A program made the translations under genes and the position numbers. From the NCBI RefSeq assembly GCF_013337765.1, contig NZ_VBSB01000003.1, forward strand, positions 124,001 to 188,000: a DNA stretch of 64,000 nt, given 5' to 3'. Positions within the stretch are counted from its first letter, which is position 1. Every line of letters begins with the position of its first letter. Positions 1 through 8,582 of the stretch are shown here, piece after piece. This DNA comes from Mycolicibacterium sphagni (lineage in GTDB: Bacteria > Actinomycetota > Actinomycetes > Mycobacteriales > Mycobacteriaceae). The notes below the pieces were generated by a model. The model worked only from the letters and a program-made list of their open reading frames with translations, was not told the DNA's origin and ran no database searches.

Positions 1-46
1 GTCTATCCTCGTCGCAACAACCTCAAGTGCCGTCCGGAGGGAACAC

Positions 47-1219
47 ATGGCCGCCGATAAGAACTCCGTCGTCAAGTACGAGCGGACCCTGTTCGAGCCC
101 GAACACGACCTGTTCCGCGAGGCCTACCGGTCGTTCCTGGATCGCCACGTCGCGCCGTTCCACGAAGAGTGGGAGAAGGACAAGATCGTCGACCGCGGGG
201 TGTGGCTCGAGGCCGGTAAGCAGGGCTTTCTCGGTATGGCGGTGCCGGAGGAGTACGGCGGCGGGGGCAACGCGGACTTCCGCTACAACGTGATCCTCAC
301 CGAGGAGACCGCGGCCGGGCGGTACAGCGGGCTTGGATTCGGCCTGCACAACGACATCATCGCGCCGTATCTGCTGCATCTGGCGACCGACGAGCAGAAG
401 CAGCGCTGGTTGCCCAAGTTCTGCAGCGGCGAGTACATCACCGCGATCGCGATGACCGAACCCGGCACCGGCAGCGACCTGCAGGGCATCAAGACCCGGG
501 CGGTCAAGCAGGGCGACCACTACATCCTCAACGGCTCCAAGACCTTCATCACCAACGGCATCAACGCCGACCTGGTGATCGTGGTCGCCCAGACCGACCC
601 CGAGAAGGGCGCGCAAGGGTTCTCGCTGCTGGTCGTCGAGCGCGGCATGGAGGGCTTCGAGCGCGGCCGGCACCTGGACAAGATCGGCCTGGACGCCCAG
701 GACACCGCCGAACTGTCGTTCACCGACACCCATGTGCCCGCCGAGAATCTGCTCGGCGAGGAGGGCCTGGGCTTCATCTACCTGATGCAGAACCTGCCGC
801 AGGAGCGCCTCAATATCGCGGTGATGGCGGCCGCGGCAATGGAGAGCGTGCTCGAGCAGACCCTGCAATACACCAAGGAACGCAAGGCGTTCGGCAAGCC
901 GATCGGCAGCCAGCAGAACAGCCGCTTCCTCCTGGCAGAACTGTCCACCGAAGCCACCGCCGTGCGCATCATGGTTGACGAATTCATCCGGCTGCATCTG
1001 GACGGAAAACTCTCCGCTGAGCAGGCATCGATGGCGAAGTGGTACTCCACTGAGAAGCAGGTTTATCTCGTCGACCGCTGCCTGCAATTGCACGGCGGCT
1101 ATGGATACATGCGCGAATATCCGGTTGCGCGGTCGTACCTGGACGCCCGGGTTCAGACGATTTATGGCGGGACGACGGAAATCATGAAGGAAATCATCGG
1201 TCGCAGCCTGGGCGTCTAG
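47..1219 (+). CDS. fadE20: Acyl-CoA dehydrogenase (FadE20-type)
   Basis: A 390-residue flavoprotein expected to catalyse the first alpha,beta-dehydrogenation of acyl-CoA in beta-oxidation. The full acyl-CoA dehydrogenase layout is visible: an N-terminal helical domain, a middle beta domain with the motif AMTEPGTGSDLQGI, and a C-terminal helical domain with QLHGGYGYMREYPVAR and the YGGTTEIMKEIIGR ending typical of the family. An AGGGA-like ribosome site (ggagggaacac) precedes the ATG. It stands alone, followed by a 210-bp gap. The symbol rests on gene order next to the LGFP gene and lexA as in M. tuberculosis; acyl-chain specificity cannot be read from the sequence. Confidence 0.9.
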   Translation: MAADKNSVVKYERTLFEPEHDLFREAYRSFLDRHVAPFHEEWEKDKIVDRGVWLEAGKQGFLGMAVPEEYGGGGNADFRYNVILTEETAAGRYSGLGFGLHNDIIAPYLLHLATDEQKQRWLPKFCSGEYITAIAMTEPGTGSDLQGIKTRAVKQGDHYILNGSKTFITNGINADLVIVVAQTDPEKGAQGFSLLVVERGMEGFERGRHLDKIGLDAQDTAELSFTDTHVPAENLLGEEGLGFIYLMQNLPQERLNIAVMAAAAMESVLEQTLQYTKERKAFGKPIGSQQNSRFLLAELSTEATAVRIMVDEFIRLHLDGKLSAEQASMAKWYSTEKQVYLVDRCLQLHGGYGYMREYPVARSYLDARVQTIYGGTTEIMKEIIGRSLGV

Positions 1220-1428
1220 CCCACTGAGCTGCGATTTTCGCCACTCAGGTGCCGTTATCCGATACCCGGTGGCGTCAATAGCCCGGCTTTGTGCTCGACT
1301 TTTCGGAGAGTTTTACTGCTTTCAAGGTGTGGCTTATCTAGGGAAATGCCGCGTGTCGTGAAGTGCTGACGCACAGTTGACACGGAGGATATGGGGAAGC
1401 ATCTTGACCGAAACTGCGGGGAGAGTGC

Positions 1429-3582
1429 ATGACCTGGCTTGGAAGTCGTCTCAGCAGAGGCGCCGGGCGGATGGCCCTCGCCGTCGTCGCGACGGCTACA
1501 GCGGCTCTGCTGTTCGCGCCCGGGGCGATCGCAACCCCCGACAGTGATGCAAGTGATGCCATCGACCAGGCCTGGCAGGCCGCCGGCGGCGACGGTTCTC
1601 CAGTAGGCACCAAGGACGGCGACGTCTACGCGGTCGGCGATGGGTTCGCCCAGAACTTCAGTGGCGGCAAGATCTTCTTCACCCCGGCCACCGGCGCGCA
1701 CCTTCTCTTCGGCCCGATCCTGGACAAATACCAGTCGCTGGGTGGCCCGGCCGACAGCGATCTCGGTTTCCCGACCATCGACGAGGTGGCCGGCTTGGTG
1801 GGCCCGGACAGCCGGGTCAGCACGTTCAGCGCCGCCGACAAACCGGCGATCTTCTGGACGCCCGACACCGGCGCATGGGTGGTGCGCGGCGCGATCAACG
1901 CGGCGTGGGACAAGCTCGGCGGCTCGGCCGGCACCATGGGTGTGCCGACCGGCGATGAGACGTTCGACGGCAGCGTGGTGAACCAGAAGTTCACCGGCGG
2001 CGAGATCTCCTACGACAACAACGCCAAGACGTTCACGACGGTGCCTCCCGAACTGGCAGGCAACCTGGCCGGCGTCGAGGTCCCGTCCGATGCGACGACG
2101 GCGATCAACGAGGCGTGGCGTGCCGCGGGCGGGCTCACGGGACCGCTGGGTGCCCGGCAGGGCGCACAAAGTCCGGTCGGCACCGACGGTGTCGTGCAGG
2201 ACTACGCCGGCGGCAAGATCTTCTACTCACCGGCGACCGGCGCGCACGCGGTGACGGGCGCGATCCTGGCGAAGTACGAGGCGCAGGGCGGACCGACCGG
2301 CGATCTCGGTCTGCCGACCGGAACCGAAGCCGACGGTGGCGCGCCGAACAGCCGGGTCAGCGCATTCAGCGCCGCCGACAAGCCGGTGATCTTCTGGACG
2401 CCCGACACCGGCGCCGTCGTGGTGCGCGGCGCGATCAACGCCGCGTGGGCGAAACTGGGCGGAGCCGGCGGCAAGCTCGGCGTGCCAACCGCCGAGCAGA
2501 GTGCCAACGGCGACACCGTGACCCAGAAGTTCAGCGGTGGCGAGATCTCCTGGGACAAGGCGGCCAACAAGTTCACCACCAAGCCGCCGGAGCTGGCTCA
2601 GCAGCTGGCCGGGGTGCAGGTGCCCAACGCAACCGGGCCGCAGGCTGGCCCGGCAACGAAGTCCGGCAAGGGCTTCACCTGGCACTGGTGGTGGCTGCTG
2701 ATCATCATTCCGGCAATTCTGCTGGTGGCGGTGATCGCGCTGGGCGTGCTCTGGCTGCAGCGGCGTCGTAGCGCCGACATCGAGGTCGACGACGACTTCC
2801 ATGACTCGGACTACGACGACGATGACGATCACTGGCCGAGCGAACACGGGGGTCCCGCGGGAGCTTCGGCGTCCAACCGCTTTTCGACGTACCCCGACGG
2901 CGGCCGCGTGCAGGTCGCCCAGGCACCCGGGTTTTCCTGGGCGCAGCCCGGCGGCGACGACAAGTCGCAACCCGGCCCCGAAGACGTGTTCGACGGCGAT
3001 CAGGACTCGATCGACACCACGCCGACTCGCATTCCTTCCGAGCCGGTGGATTCCGACGAGACGGACGAGGTCGAGGCCGCCGAGGTGCCGGTCGAGCATG
3101 AATATGCCGAGATCGAGGAGATCGAGGAAGCCGACCAGGTCAGCGACTCAGGGCGTCATGCGGTCGTGAATCTTGGTGAGTCGCAGTCCATGTGGCGACT
3201 CGATGTGGGTGAGATCGGTAGGCCGGGGCGGCGTCGTCGCGCCGAGCCGGACGACGAGCCTGAGCCCGAACCGGAGCCCGAGGAATTCGCCGAGGCGGAG
3301 ATCGTCGAACCGGAAGACATCGACGATGAGGCTCAACCGATCACCGAGCCGGCGGAGATTCAGCAGTCCGACGTCCCGGCCGGGGCTGCCTCATCGCGCC
3401 CGGCGATTCATCTTCCGCTGTCGGATCCGTATCAGGCACCCGAGGGTTACGTGATCAAGGCCAACACGCATTCGGGGCTGTACTACACCCCGGATTCGGC
3501 CCTCTACGACCACACCGTGCCCGAAGTATGGTTCGCCAGTGAGGAACTCGCTCAGGCGAACGGTTTCCTCAAGGCGGAGTAG
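1429..3582 (+). CDS. LGFP-repeat membrane protein with C-terminal sunset-like domain
   Basis: A 717-residue surface protein. A signal-like hydrophobic stretch (residues about 10-35) leads into four LGFP-type half-repeats (for example GDLGLPTGTE, GKLGVPTAEQ), a family thought to bind the cell wall or arabinogalactan. A strong membrane segment with WHWWWLLIIIP lies near residues 415-445. A long acidic linker rich in E/P/D follows, then a short C-terminal domain (YVIKANTHSGLYYTPDS...EVWFASEELAQANGF) that resembles the sunset domain. Gene order matches Rv2721c. The repeats are therefore extracytoplasmic and the acidic tail with the sunset-like module cytoplasmic, if the single-span topology is right. 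Molecular function is unknown. Confidence 0.8.
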   Translation: MTWLGSRLSRGAGRMALAVVATATAALLFAPGAIATPDSDASDAIDQAWQAAGGDGSPVGTKDGDVYAVGDGFAQNFSGGKIFFTPATGAHLLFGPILDKYQSLGGPADSDLGFPTIDEVAGLVGPDSRVSTFSAADKPAIFWTPDTGAWVVRGAINAAWDKLGGSAGTMGVPTGDETFDGSVVNQKFTGGEISYDNNAKTFTTVPPELAGNLAGVEVPSDATTAINEAWRAAGGLTGPLGARQGAQSPVGTDGVVQDYAGGKIFYSPATGAHAVTGAILAKYEAQGGPTGDLGLPTGTEADGGAPNSRVSAFSAADKPVIFWTPDTGAVVVRGAINAAWAKLGGAGGKLGVPTAEQSANGDTVTQKFSGGEISWDKAANKFTTKPPELAQQLAGVQVPNATGPQAGPATKSGKGFTWHWWWLLIIIPAILLVAVIALGVLWLQRRRSADIEVDDDFHDSDYDDDDDHWPSEHGGPAGASASNRFSTYPDGGRVQVAQAPGFSWAQPGGDDKSQPGPEDVFDGDQDSIDTTPTRIPSEPVDSDETDEVEAAEVPVEHEYAEIEEIEEADQVSDSGRHAVVNLGESQSMWRLDVGEIGRPGRRRRAEPDDEPEPEPEPEEFAEAEIVEPEDIDDEAQPITEPAEIQQSDVPAGAASSRPAIHLPLSDPYQAPEGYVIKANTHSGLYYTPDSALYDHTVPEVWFASEELAQANGFLKAE
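1549..2628 (+). repeat. 540-bp tandem intragenic duplication in the LGFP gene
   Basis: Two copies of an about 540-bp unit (roughly 1549-2088 and 2089-2628) sit head to tail inside the LGFP gene. Matching blocks are offset by exactly 540 bases: the segment coding FWTPDTGA with its flanks at about 1850-1877 recurs at 2390-2417, and agccgggtcagc at 1811 recurs at 2351. Each copy encodes two LGFP half-units, so the four-unit domain arose by in-frame duplication. Boundaries are approximate. Confidence 0.75.
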
Positions 3583-3605
3583 GGCTTTGGCCCCATGTAG
3601 TGGGG

Positions 3606-4280
3606 CTAGATCTTGCGGATGACGGTGACGACCTTGCCGAGGATGGCCGCGTCGTTACCGGGAATCGGGTCGAATGCCGGATTGTGCGGCATCAGCCAGA
3701 CCTGACCGCTGGTGCGTTTGAACGTCTTCACGGTGGCTTCGCCGTCGATCATCGCCGCGACGATATCGCCGTTGTCGGCGACATTCTGCTGACGGATGAC
3801 CACCCAGTCGCCATCGCAGATCGCGGCGTCCACCATGGACTCGCCGACGACCTTGAGCAGGAACAGCGAGCCCTCGCCGACCAGTTCCTTCGGTAGCGGG
3901 AAGACGTCTTCTACGGCTTCCTCGGCCAGGATCGGACCGCCTGCGGCGATCCGGCCCAGCACCGGCACGAACGTCGGTTCGGGAAGTGCGTCCGACCCGT
4001 CGACGTCGGTGCGCACCGGCGTCGCCTGGGTCTCGTCGGAGCCGCGGACGTCCACGGCGCGCGGGCGGTTGGCGTCACGGCGCAGGTAGCCCTTGCGCTC
4101 GAGGGTGCGCAGCTGGTGCGCCACCGATGACGTCGAGGTCAGGCCGACGGCGTCGCCGATCTCGCGGATGCTCGGGGGATAGCCACGGGTGGTGACCGAG
4201 GCACGGATCACTTCGAGGATGGTTCGCTGCCGCTCGGTCAGTCCGGAGGCGGCACCTGATGTCTCACTGCGGTCGCTCAT
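3606..4280 (-). CDS. lexA: LexA SOS-response repressor
   Basis: A 224-residue transcriptional repressor of DNA-damage genes with RecA-stimulated self-cleavage. The N-terminal winged HTH ([20 protein letters not shown], residues 36-55) precedes the Ala-Gly cleavage site in GRIAAGGPI (A113-G114), the catalytic Ser148 (VVGESMVD) and Lys185 (EATVKTFK). I chose the ATG at 4280 over an upstream in-frame start because MSDRSETSG begins the conserved region, and a TACATT -10 hexamer lies just 7 nt upstream, giving a leaderless message. A LexA box overlaps the inferred -35 region. The divergent neighbour is chiZ, the usual mycobacterial arrangement. Confidence 0.96.
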   Translation of the reverse strand: MSDRSETSGAASGLTERQRTILEVIRASVTTRGYPPSIREIGDAVGLTSTSSVAHQLRTLERKGYLRRDANRPRAVDVRGSDETQATPVRTDVDGSDALPEPTFVPVLGRIAAGGPILAEEAVEDVFPLPKELVGEGSLFLLKVVGESMVDAAICDGDWVVIRQQNVADNGDIVAAMIDGEATVKTFKRTSGQVWLMPHNPAFDPIPGNDAAILGKVVTVIRKI

Positions 4281-4287
4281 GGGCCCG

Positions 4288-4293
4288 AATGTA
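4288..4293 (-). promoter_or_regulatory. -10 hexamer of the lexA promoter
   Basis: On the minus strand this reads TACATT, fitting the mycobacterial SigA -10 consensus TANNNT. Seven bases separate it from the lexA ATG, so the transcription start would coincide with the start codon, giving a leaderless transcript. Confidence 0.5.
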
Positions 4294-4312
4294 GTCGCGC
4301 GAGCATCGATAA

Positions 4313-4328
4313 TCAAACACTTGTTCGA
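4313..4328 (-). promoter_or_regulatory. LexA-binding site (SOS box), lexA-proximal
   Basis: TCAAACACTTGTTCGA matches the mycobacterial/Gram-positive SOS box TCGAACRNNNGTTCGA at 12 of 13 fixed positions. It covers the -35 region of lexA, as expected for autorepression. Confidence 0.85.
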
Positions 4329-4454
4329 CCCCTGCGTGTCGCGTCCGGTAATGCTGCAGGTGACTGCGCGCAACAAAACTTGTCGGTGGCCGGATTTATT
4401 CTTCAGACACGCTCGCTCACATGTTCGGTATTCGAACGGATGATCGAGTACAGT

Positions 4455-4470
4455 TCGAACACAAGAGCGA
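4455..4470 (+). promoter_or_regulatory. LexA-binding site (SOS box), chiZ-proximal, imperfect
   Basis: TCGAACACAAGAGCGA has a perfect left half-site and a right half with two mismatches to TCGAACRNNNGTTCGA. It lies 31 bases before the chiZ GTG, so chiZ is probably also LexA-controlled. Confidence 0.6.
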
Positions 4471-4501
4471 ACAGTGGGCGTCTTGGAGGAAGGAAGCAGA
4501 C

Positions 4502-4996
4502 GTGACAGTCATCGACGATCGGCAGGTTTTCCCATCCGCACCGGTGCGACCGACGCGCCCCCGGGCGGCGGTCAGGTCCGTTGCCCCCGTTCGGGGCCGT
4601 CCGGCCCGCCCGCGCGCCCACCGGCCATATCCGGCGCGCCCGGCCGTCGCGCCCATGCGCTACCCCGGCACCGGCGTCACGTTCTCGCGGGCGCCGCACA
4701 CGCGCCGGCCGGTGAGCACCGCCGTCACCGTCGCGCTGGCCGGGGTGGCCGCACTCATCACCCTCTGGCTGGGGCTGGTGGGTCACCTCAGTGGCTCTCC
4801 GATGGCCGCAACCGACCAGTTGCCGGATCAGCTCGCTGTGGTCCAGGTCCAGGCGGGGGAGACGCTGCAACAGCTCGCCGGCCGGGTGGCGCCCGACGCG
4901 CCCGCCGGGCAGGTCATGCAGCGCATCCGTGACCTCAACAAGCTCGATTCGGCCTCGCTGGACGCCGGACAGACCCTCATCGCGCCCATCGGGTGA
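4502..4996 (+). CDS. chiZ: LysM membrane protein, SOS-induced division regulator (ChiZ-like)
   Basis: A 164-residue protein starting at a GTG preceded by the strong site ggaggaaggaag. A proline/arginine-rich cytoplasmic tail (residues 8-70) is followed by one transmembrane helix (about 73-93) and a C-terminal LysM domain ([20 protein letters not shown] onward) that would bind peptidoglycan outside the membrane. Divergence from lexA and the SOS box match Rv2719c/ChiZ, which delays cell division after DNA damage. I see no separate hydrolase domain, so the reported cell-wall hydrolase activity of the family cannot be confirmed here. Confidence 0.82.
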   Translation: MTVIDDRQVFPSAPVRPTRPRAAVRSVAPVRGRPARPRAHRPYPARPAVAPMRYPGTGVTFSRAPHTRRPVSTAVTVALAGVAALITLWLGLVGHLSGSPMAATDQLPDQLAVVQVQAGETLQQLAGRVAPDAPAGQVMQRIRDLNKLDSASLDAGQTLIAPIG

Positions 4997-5160
4997 CCAC
5001 CCGGCGTGTCAGGCCTGGCCAAAACGTGTGCCGGACAAGCGGCCTCGACGGCGGCGGTCTCGTCCGACCGAGTTTCCAGGAGATGGCCGCTCGACGGACG
5101 GCGCAGGTAGGCTCTGGGTGGCTCGAAGCATCGAGCTGCGGCGGAGGCGAAGGAGCGGTC

Positions 5161-5625
5161 ATGCATTGTCCGTTCTGCCGTCATCCCGACTCCCGGGTGG
5201 TCGACTCCCGAGAGGCCGACGAGGGCCAGGCCATCCGGCGCCGCCGGTCCTGCCCCGAATGCGGTCGGCGGTTCACCACTGTGGAGACCGCGGTGCTGGC
5301 GGTCGTCAAGCGCAGCGGCGTCACCGAGCCGTTCAGCCGGGAGAAGGTCATCAGTGGGGTGCGCCGCGCATGCCAGGGCCGAGACGTCGATGACGATGCG
5401 CTGAACCTGCTGGCCCAGCAGGTCGAGGATTCCGTGCGGGCGGCCGGTTCCCCCGAGATCCCCAGCCACGAGGTCGGCCTGGCCATCCTCGGCCCACTGC
5501 GCGAGCTCGACGAGGTCGCCTACCTGCGGTTCGCCTCGGTGTATCGCTCGTTCAGCTCTGCCGAGGACTTCGAGCGCGAGATCGAGGCGCTGCGCGCCCA
5601 TCGTGCGGTCGGTACCTCCGGCTGA
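5161..5625 (+). CDS. nrdR: Transcriptional repressor NrdR
   Basis: A 154-residue nucleotide-sensing repressor of ribonucleotide reductase genes. The N-terminal zinc ribbon has CPFC and CPEC pairs ([19 protein letters not shown] and [15 protein letters not shown]), and an ATP-cone domain spans about residues 49-139. The length is typical. The ATG at 5161 is the conserved family start; an upstream in-frame extension is not conserved sequence. It follows chiZ by 164 bases. Its targets (nrd operons) are not in this window. Confidence 0.97.
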   Translation: MHCPFCRHPDSRVVDSREADEGQAIRRRRSCPECGRRFTTVETAVLAVVKRSGVTEPFSREKVISGVRRACQGRDVDDDALNLLAQQVEDSVRAAGSPEIPSHEVGLAILGPLRELDEVAYLRFASVYRSFSSAEDFEREIEALRAHRAVGTSG

Positions 5626-5632
5626 GCGGTCG

Positions 5633-6319
5633 TCAGTCCAGCTGTCGCAGACCGTCGCTGACCACCCGACCGGCCACCAGCACCCATCCTTCGGAATTCC
5701 ACGTCGTATAGATCTGCGATCCCTTGCCCTGGGTGATCGTGAGGTCCCGGCTCAGGTAGTCGGTGATCCGCGCCGCCGCGGAGCCGGTCGCCTCGTCCTC
5801 CGGCACGCCGAGATCGGTGGCGAACATCCGCGATCGGATATGCCCGCCGTCGCGATCGAGCCACGCCCACAAGTAGTGCTCGACATCGTCGGGGTAGTCG
5901 CCAGGTTCGGTGGCCAGCAGATCGTCCACCGAACCCATCTCCTGAATGGCGAACTCCGGTGACCATTCCGCCCGCGTGCGCACCACGGTGAGGGCGTCGT
6001 CGTAGCTGATCTGCACGATGCCGGCCGGCACCTGCAGGGTCTTGATCGGGGTGCCGCGTTCCCGCAGCCACCAGGCCGCGCCCACAGTCGGGTGCCCGGC
6101 GAACGGCAGCTCGGTGGCCGGGGTGAAGATGCGTGCGTGTGCCGTCGTCGACCCGTTGTTCGGGAGGTCGATGAATATCGTTTCGCTGTAACCCAATTCG
6201 GTGGCGATGCGCTGCCGTTCGGCGGCGGGCACGGTCGACGCGTCGACCACACCGAGCGGGTTGCCAAAGTTGCCGCACGCATCGGTGAACACCCGCAGGA
6301 CGGTGACGTCGACGGTCAT
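5633..6319 (-). CDS. PhzF-family isomerase/epimerase-like protein
   Basis: A 228-residue protein of the PhzF (diaminopimelate-epimerase fold) family, named for the isomerase of phenazine biosynthesis. The N-terminal block ([16 protein letters not shown]) and the catalytic-glutamate motif ([13 protein letters not shown]) are present, as are [10 protein letters not shown] and the C-terminal [16 protein letters not shown]. It is somewhat shorter than the usual 260-290 residues. No phenazine genes are nearby, so its substrate is unknown. It corresponds by order to Rv2716 and converges with nrdR with an 8-base gap. Confidence 0.85.
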   Translation of the reverse strand: MTVDVTVLRVFTDACGNFGNPLGVVDASTVPAAERQRIATELGYSETIFIDLPNNGSTTAHARIFTPATELPFAGHPTVGAAWWLRERGTPIKTLQVPAGIVQISYDDALTVVRTRAEWSPEFAIQEMGSVDDLLATEPGDYPDDVEHYLWAWLDRDGGHIRSRMFATDLGVPEDEATGSAAARITDYLSRDLTITQGKGSQIYTTWNSEGWVLVAGRVVSDGLRQLD

Positions 6320-6371
6320 GCTTCGACTTTACGGGGCTCTGGGACTCTACGACGCCCGTGGAGGACGATGG

Positions 6372-7394
6372 TCAGGTAGCGCTGCGCTCGTCGGTGCCCA
6401 TCGCGTCGAGCACCGCCACCCGGGTGTCGAGCGTGCCGGTGACCGAACGTTCGGACAGGCCGGTGCGCAACAGTTCACGCAGCATGTCCTGGTCGTACTT
6501 GGCGGGTTCGGTGGAGTCGATGAACCGCTCGACGGCCTCCACGAAGCGGTCGGGGTCGTCATGGAACGGGAAGTGCCCGGAGCGGGCGAAGATCTCCAAC
6601 TGGGAGCCCGGCATGGCGGCGTGCGCCATGCGGGCATGGCTGACCGGGATCATCGCATCCTGGTCACCCCAAATGAGTTGCACCGGAACAGATTCGGTCA
6701 AATAACATCGGTCGAGCATGGTCACCACCTGCCCGCGCCAATCCACCACCGAGCGCAAGGTGCGCGTGAACGCCGATGATGCGGTCGGCTCGGGCAGATC
6801 GGTCAGGATGCGCAGCGCGTCAGGCAGGTCGCGGCCCAGTCCCGTCGAGCCGAAGACGGTGCCCAGTGCTCGCCCGGCGACCTGCAGGGCCGGCAGCACC
6901 AGCGGCAGTCGCAGCAGGGCCAGTGCCTCGCCGCCCATCGGCAATGAGGCGGCCCGCAGCGCGACGTTGACGTCCTTGGTCACTCCGCCGGCGCCGACCA
7001 GGATCAGCCGTTCGACCAATTGCGGGTACTGGTAGACGAATTGCATCGCCACACCGCCGCCGAGTGAATGCCCGACGACGGTGACCTTGTCGACCTCGAG
7101 GACGCTGAGCAGATCGCGCATGCCGTTGGCGTAGGCGGCCACCGAATAGTCGGCCCGCGGCTTATCGGACTGGCCGTGCCCCAGCAGATCCGGGGCGATG
7201 ACCGTGAACCGCTGGGCGAGCTTGCTGTGCACCGAATGCCACGTCGTCGAGTTGTCACCGATCCCGTGGATCAGTAGCAGCGCGGGACCTGACCCCGCCA
7301 CCCGGAAGGCCCGCCGATAACCGTGAATGGTCCGGAAGTGCAGTGTGGGCGTCACATCCCGGACGGGCTGCAGATTGGGCTTTCGCTGCGTCAT
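6372..7394 (-). CDS. Alpha/beta-hydrolase
   Basis: A 340-residue hydrolase with a complete catalytic triad: nucleophile serine in VVGHSLGGGVAMQF, aspartate in IWGDQDAMIPVSHA and histidine in RSGHFPFHDDP, plus the oxyanion motif LLIHGIGDNSTTW. No signal peptide is visible, so it is probably cytosolic. The ATG at 7394 was preferred to an adjacent TTG at 7400. It lies 33 bases downstream of the PAC2 gene on the same strand and may be cotranscribed. Gene order matches Rv2715. The substrate (ester, epoxide or other) cannot be told from sequence. Confidence 0.85.
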   Translation of the reverse strand: MTQRKPNLQPVRDVTPTLHFRTIHGYRRAFRVAGSGPALLLIHGIGDNSTTWHSVHSKLAQRFTVIAPDLLGHGQSDKPRADYSVAAYANGMRDLLSVLEVDKVTVVGHSLGGGVAMQFVYQYPQLVERLILVGAGGVTKDVNVALRAASLPMGGEALALLRLPLVLPALQVAGRALGTVFGSTGLGRDLPDALRILTDLPEPTASSAFTRTLRSVVDWRGQVVTMLDRCYLTESVPVQLIWGDQDAMIPVSHARMAHAAMPGSQLEIFARSGHFPFHDDPDRFVEAVERFIDSTEPAKYDQDMLRELLRTGLSERSVTGTLDTRVAVLDAMGTDERSAT

Positions 7395-7427
7395 GTGCAA
7401 CCCCGTCCCGGTGCGGTGGAGACTTCG

Positions 7428-8405
7428 CTAGGTGGTGTCCCCGTTGTCGGTGAAACCATCTTTGAACTCGTCGGCGTGCTGGGCCAGGAATCGCTCGAAT
7501 TCCGCACCCAATTCGTCGCCGCTGGGAAGATCCTCGTCGCGAGCCAGAAGCGACCGGTTGTCTTGAGCGGCAACGAAAGCATCGTACTGGCGCTCCAGTG
7601 CGCTCACCACTTGAGCGACCTCGGGCGAGGCTTCTACCTGCTCGTCGATCTTGGTGCGGATGCCCTCAGCCGCGTCGGTCAGTGCCCGCAACGGCACCTG
7701 CAGCGAAGTCAGCTTGGCCACCTGCTCCAGCAGCGCCTCGGCGGCCGCCGGGAAGTCGGTCTGGGCCAGATAGTGCGGCACGTGCACGGTGAACCCGACG
7801 ACTTCGTGGCCGTGCTGGGCCATCCGGTATTCCAGCAGGTTGGAGACGCTGCCGGGCACCTGCACCTCGCCCACCCACGGGGTGAACTCGGTGATCAGCT
7901 CGCGGTCGTTGGAGTGCGCCGTCAGCGTCACCGGACGGGTGTGGGGGACAGCCATCGGGATCGTGCCCAGCCCGATCGTCTGGCGCACCCCGAGCCGCTC
8001 GGCCAGCAGCCGCACGGCCGTCACGAACCGCTCCCATTTCAGGTCCGGCTCCAGGCCGGCGAGCAGCAGAAACGGCGTGCCGAGGCTGTCGCGCAGGGCG
8101 TACAGGTTCAGCTGCGGATCGTCATAGTCGGTGAAGTGGTCGGTCTTGAACGTCATCAGCGGCCGACGGGACCGGTAATCCAGCAGGTCGTCGATCGCGA
8201 ACGAGGCCACCAGTTCGGTGTCGAGCTTGCTCTTGAGGTGCTCGGCGGCCAGATGAATGGCGTGGCCCGCATCGGAGAACCCTTCGAGAGCGTGGATCAT
8301 CACCGGTCCACGCCCGTCGGGCGCGGACAGTTGGGGTGCCGGAAACTCGAGTTCGTACATTCCGGTCTGCTCAGGTTGGTACTGCTGTCCCTGCTCGTCA
8401 GTCAT
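7428..8405 (-). CDS. PAC2-family protein
   Basis: A 325-residue member of the PAC2 family (proteasome-assembly-chaperone-like fold), common in Actinobacteria and matching Rv2714. Conserved blocks include PVMIHALEGFSDAGHAIHLA near the start and PHYLAQTDFPAAAEALLEQ. A very good ribosome site (gaggaggcggagacg) sets the start at the ATG at 8405 rather than one 30 bases upstream. The C-terminal third is helical and acidic. The family function in bacteria is not established. Confidence 0.85.
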   Translation of the reverse strand: MTDEQGQQYQPEQTGMYELEFPAPQLSAPDGRGPVMIHALEGFSDAGHAIHLAAEHLKSKLDTELVASFAIDDLLDYRSRRPLMTFKTDHFTDYDDPQLNLYALRDSLGTPFLLLAGLEPDLKWERFVTAVRLLAERLGVRQTIGLGTIPMAVPHTRPVTLTAHSNDRELITEFTPWVGEVQVPGSVSNLLEYRMAQHGHEVVGFTVHVPHYLAQTDFPAAAEALLEQVAKLTSLQVPLRALTDAAEGIRTKIDEQVEASPEVAQVVSALERQYDAFVAAQDNRSLLARDEDLPSGDELGAEFERFLAQHADEFKDGFTDNGDTT

Positions 8406-8582
8406 CGTCTCCGCCTCCTCGCGGTACCCGGGCACGGTGTCGTGCCCTTGTACCGTGACAACCAGTGTCTCTTAGATTCCGGCCTGCGCTATCGATAGCG
8501 CCTGTGTTGCATAACGCGGGTGCTGTGCCCGTCGTTCCCCGGCGGCTGTGATCACGACGGGTCCACAGCCGCCGCATCAGGC

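Noticed and set aside
1377-1405. TTGACA at 1377 with a downstream hexamer as promoter of the LGFP gene
   Set aside because: At 17-base spacing the -10 would be CATCTT, which fails TANNNT; not convincing enough to list.
4444-4458. TCGAGTACAGTTCGA as a further LexA box
   Set aside because: The half-sites are one base too close (15 instead of 16) and the left half is poor; the adjacent 4455-4470 site fits better.
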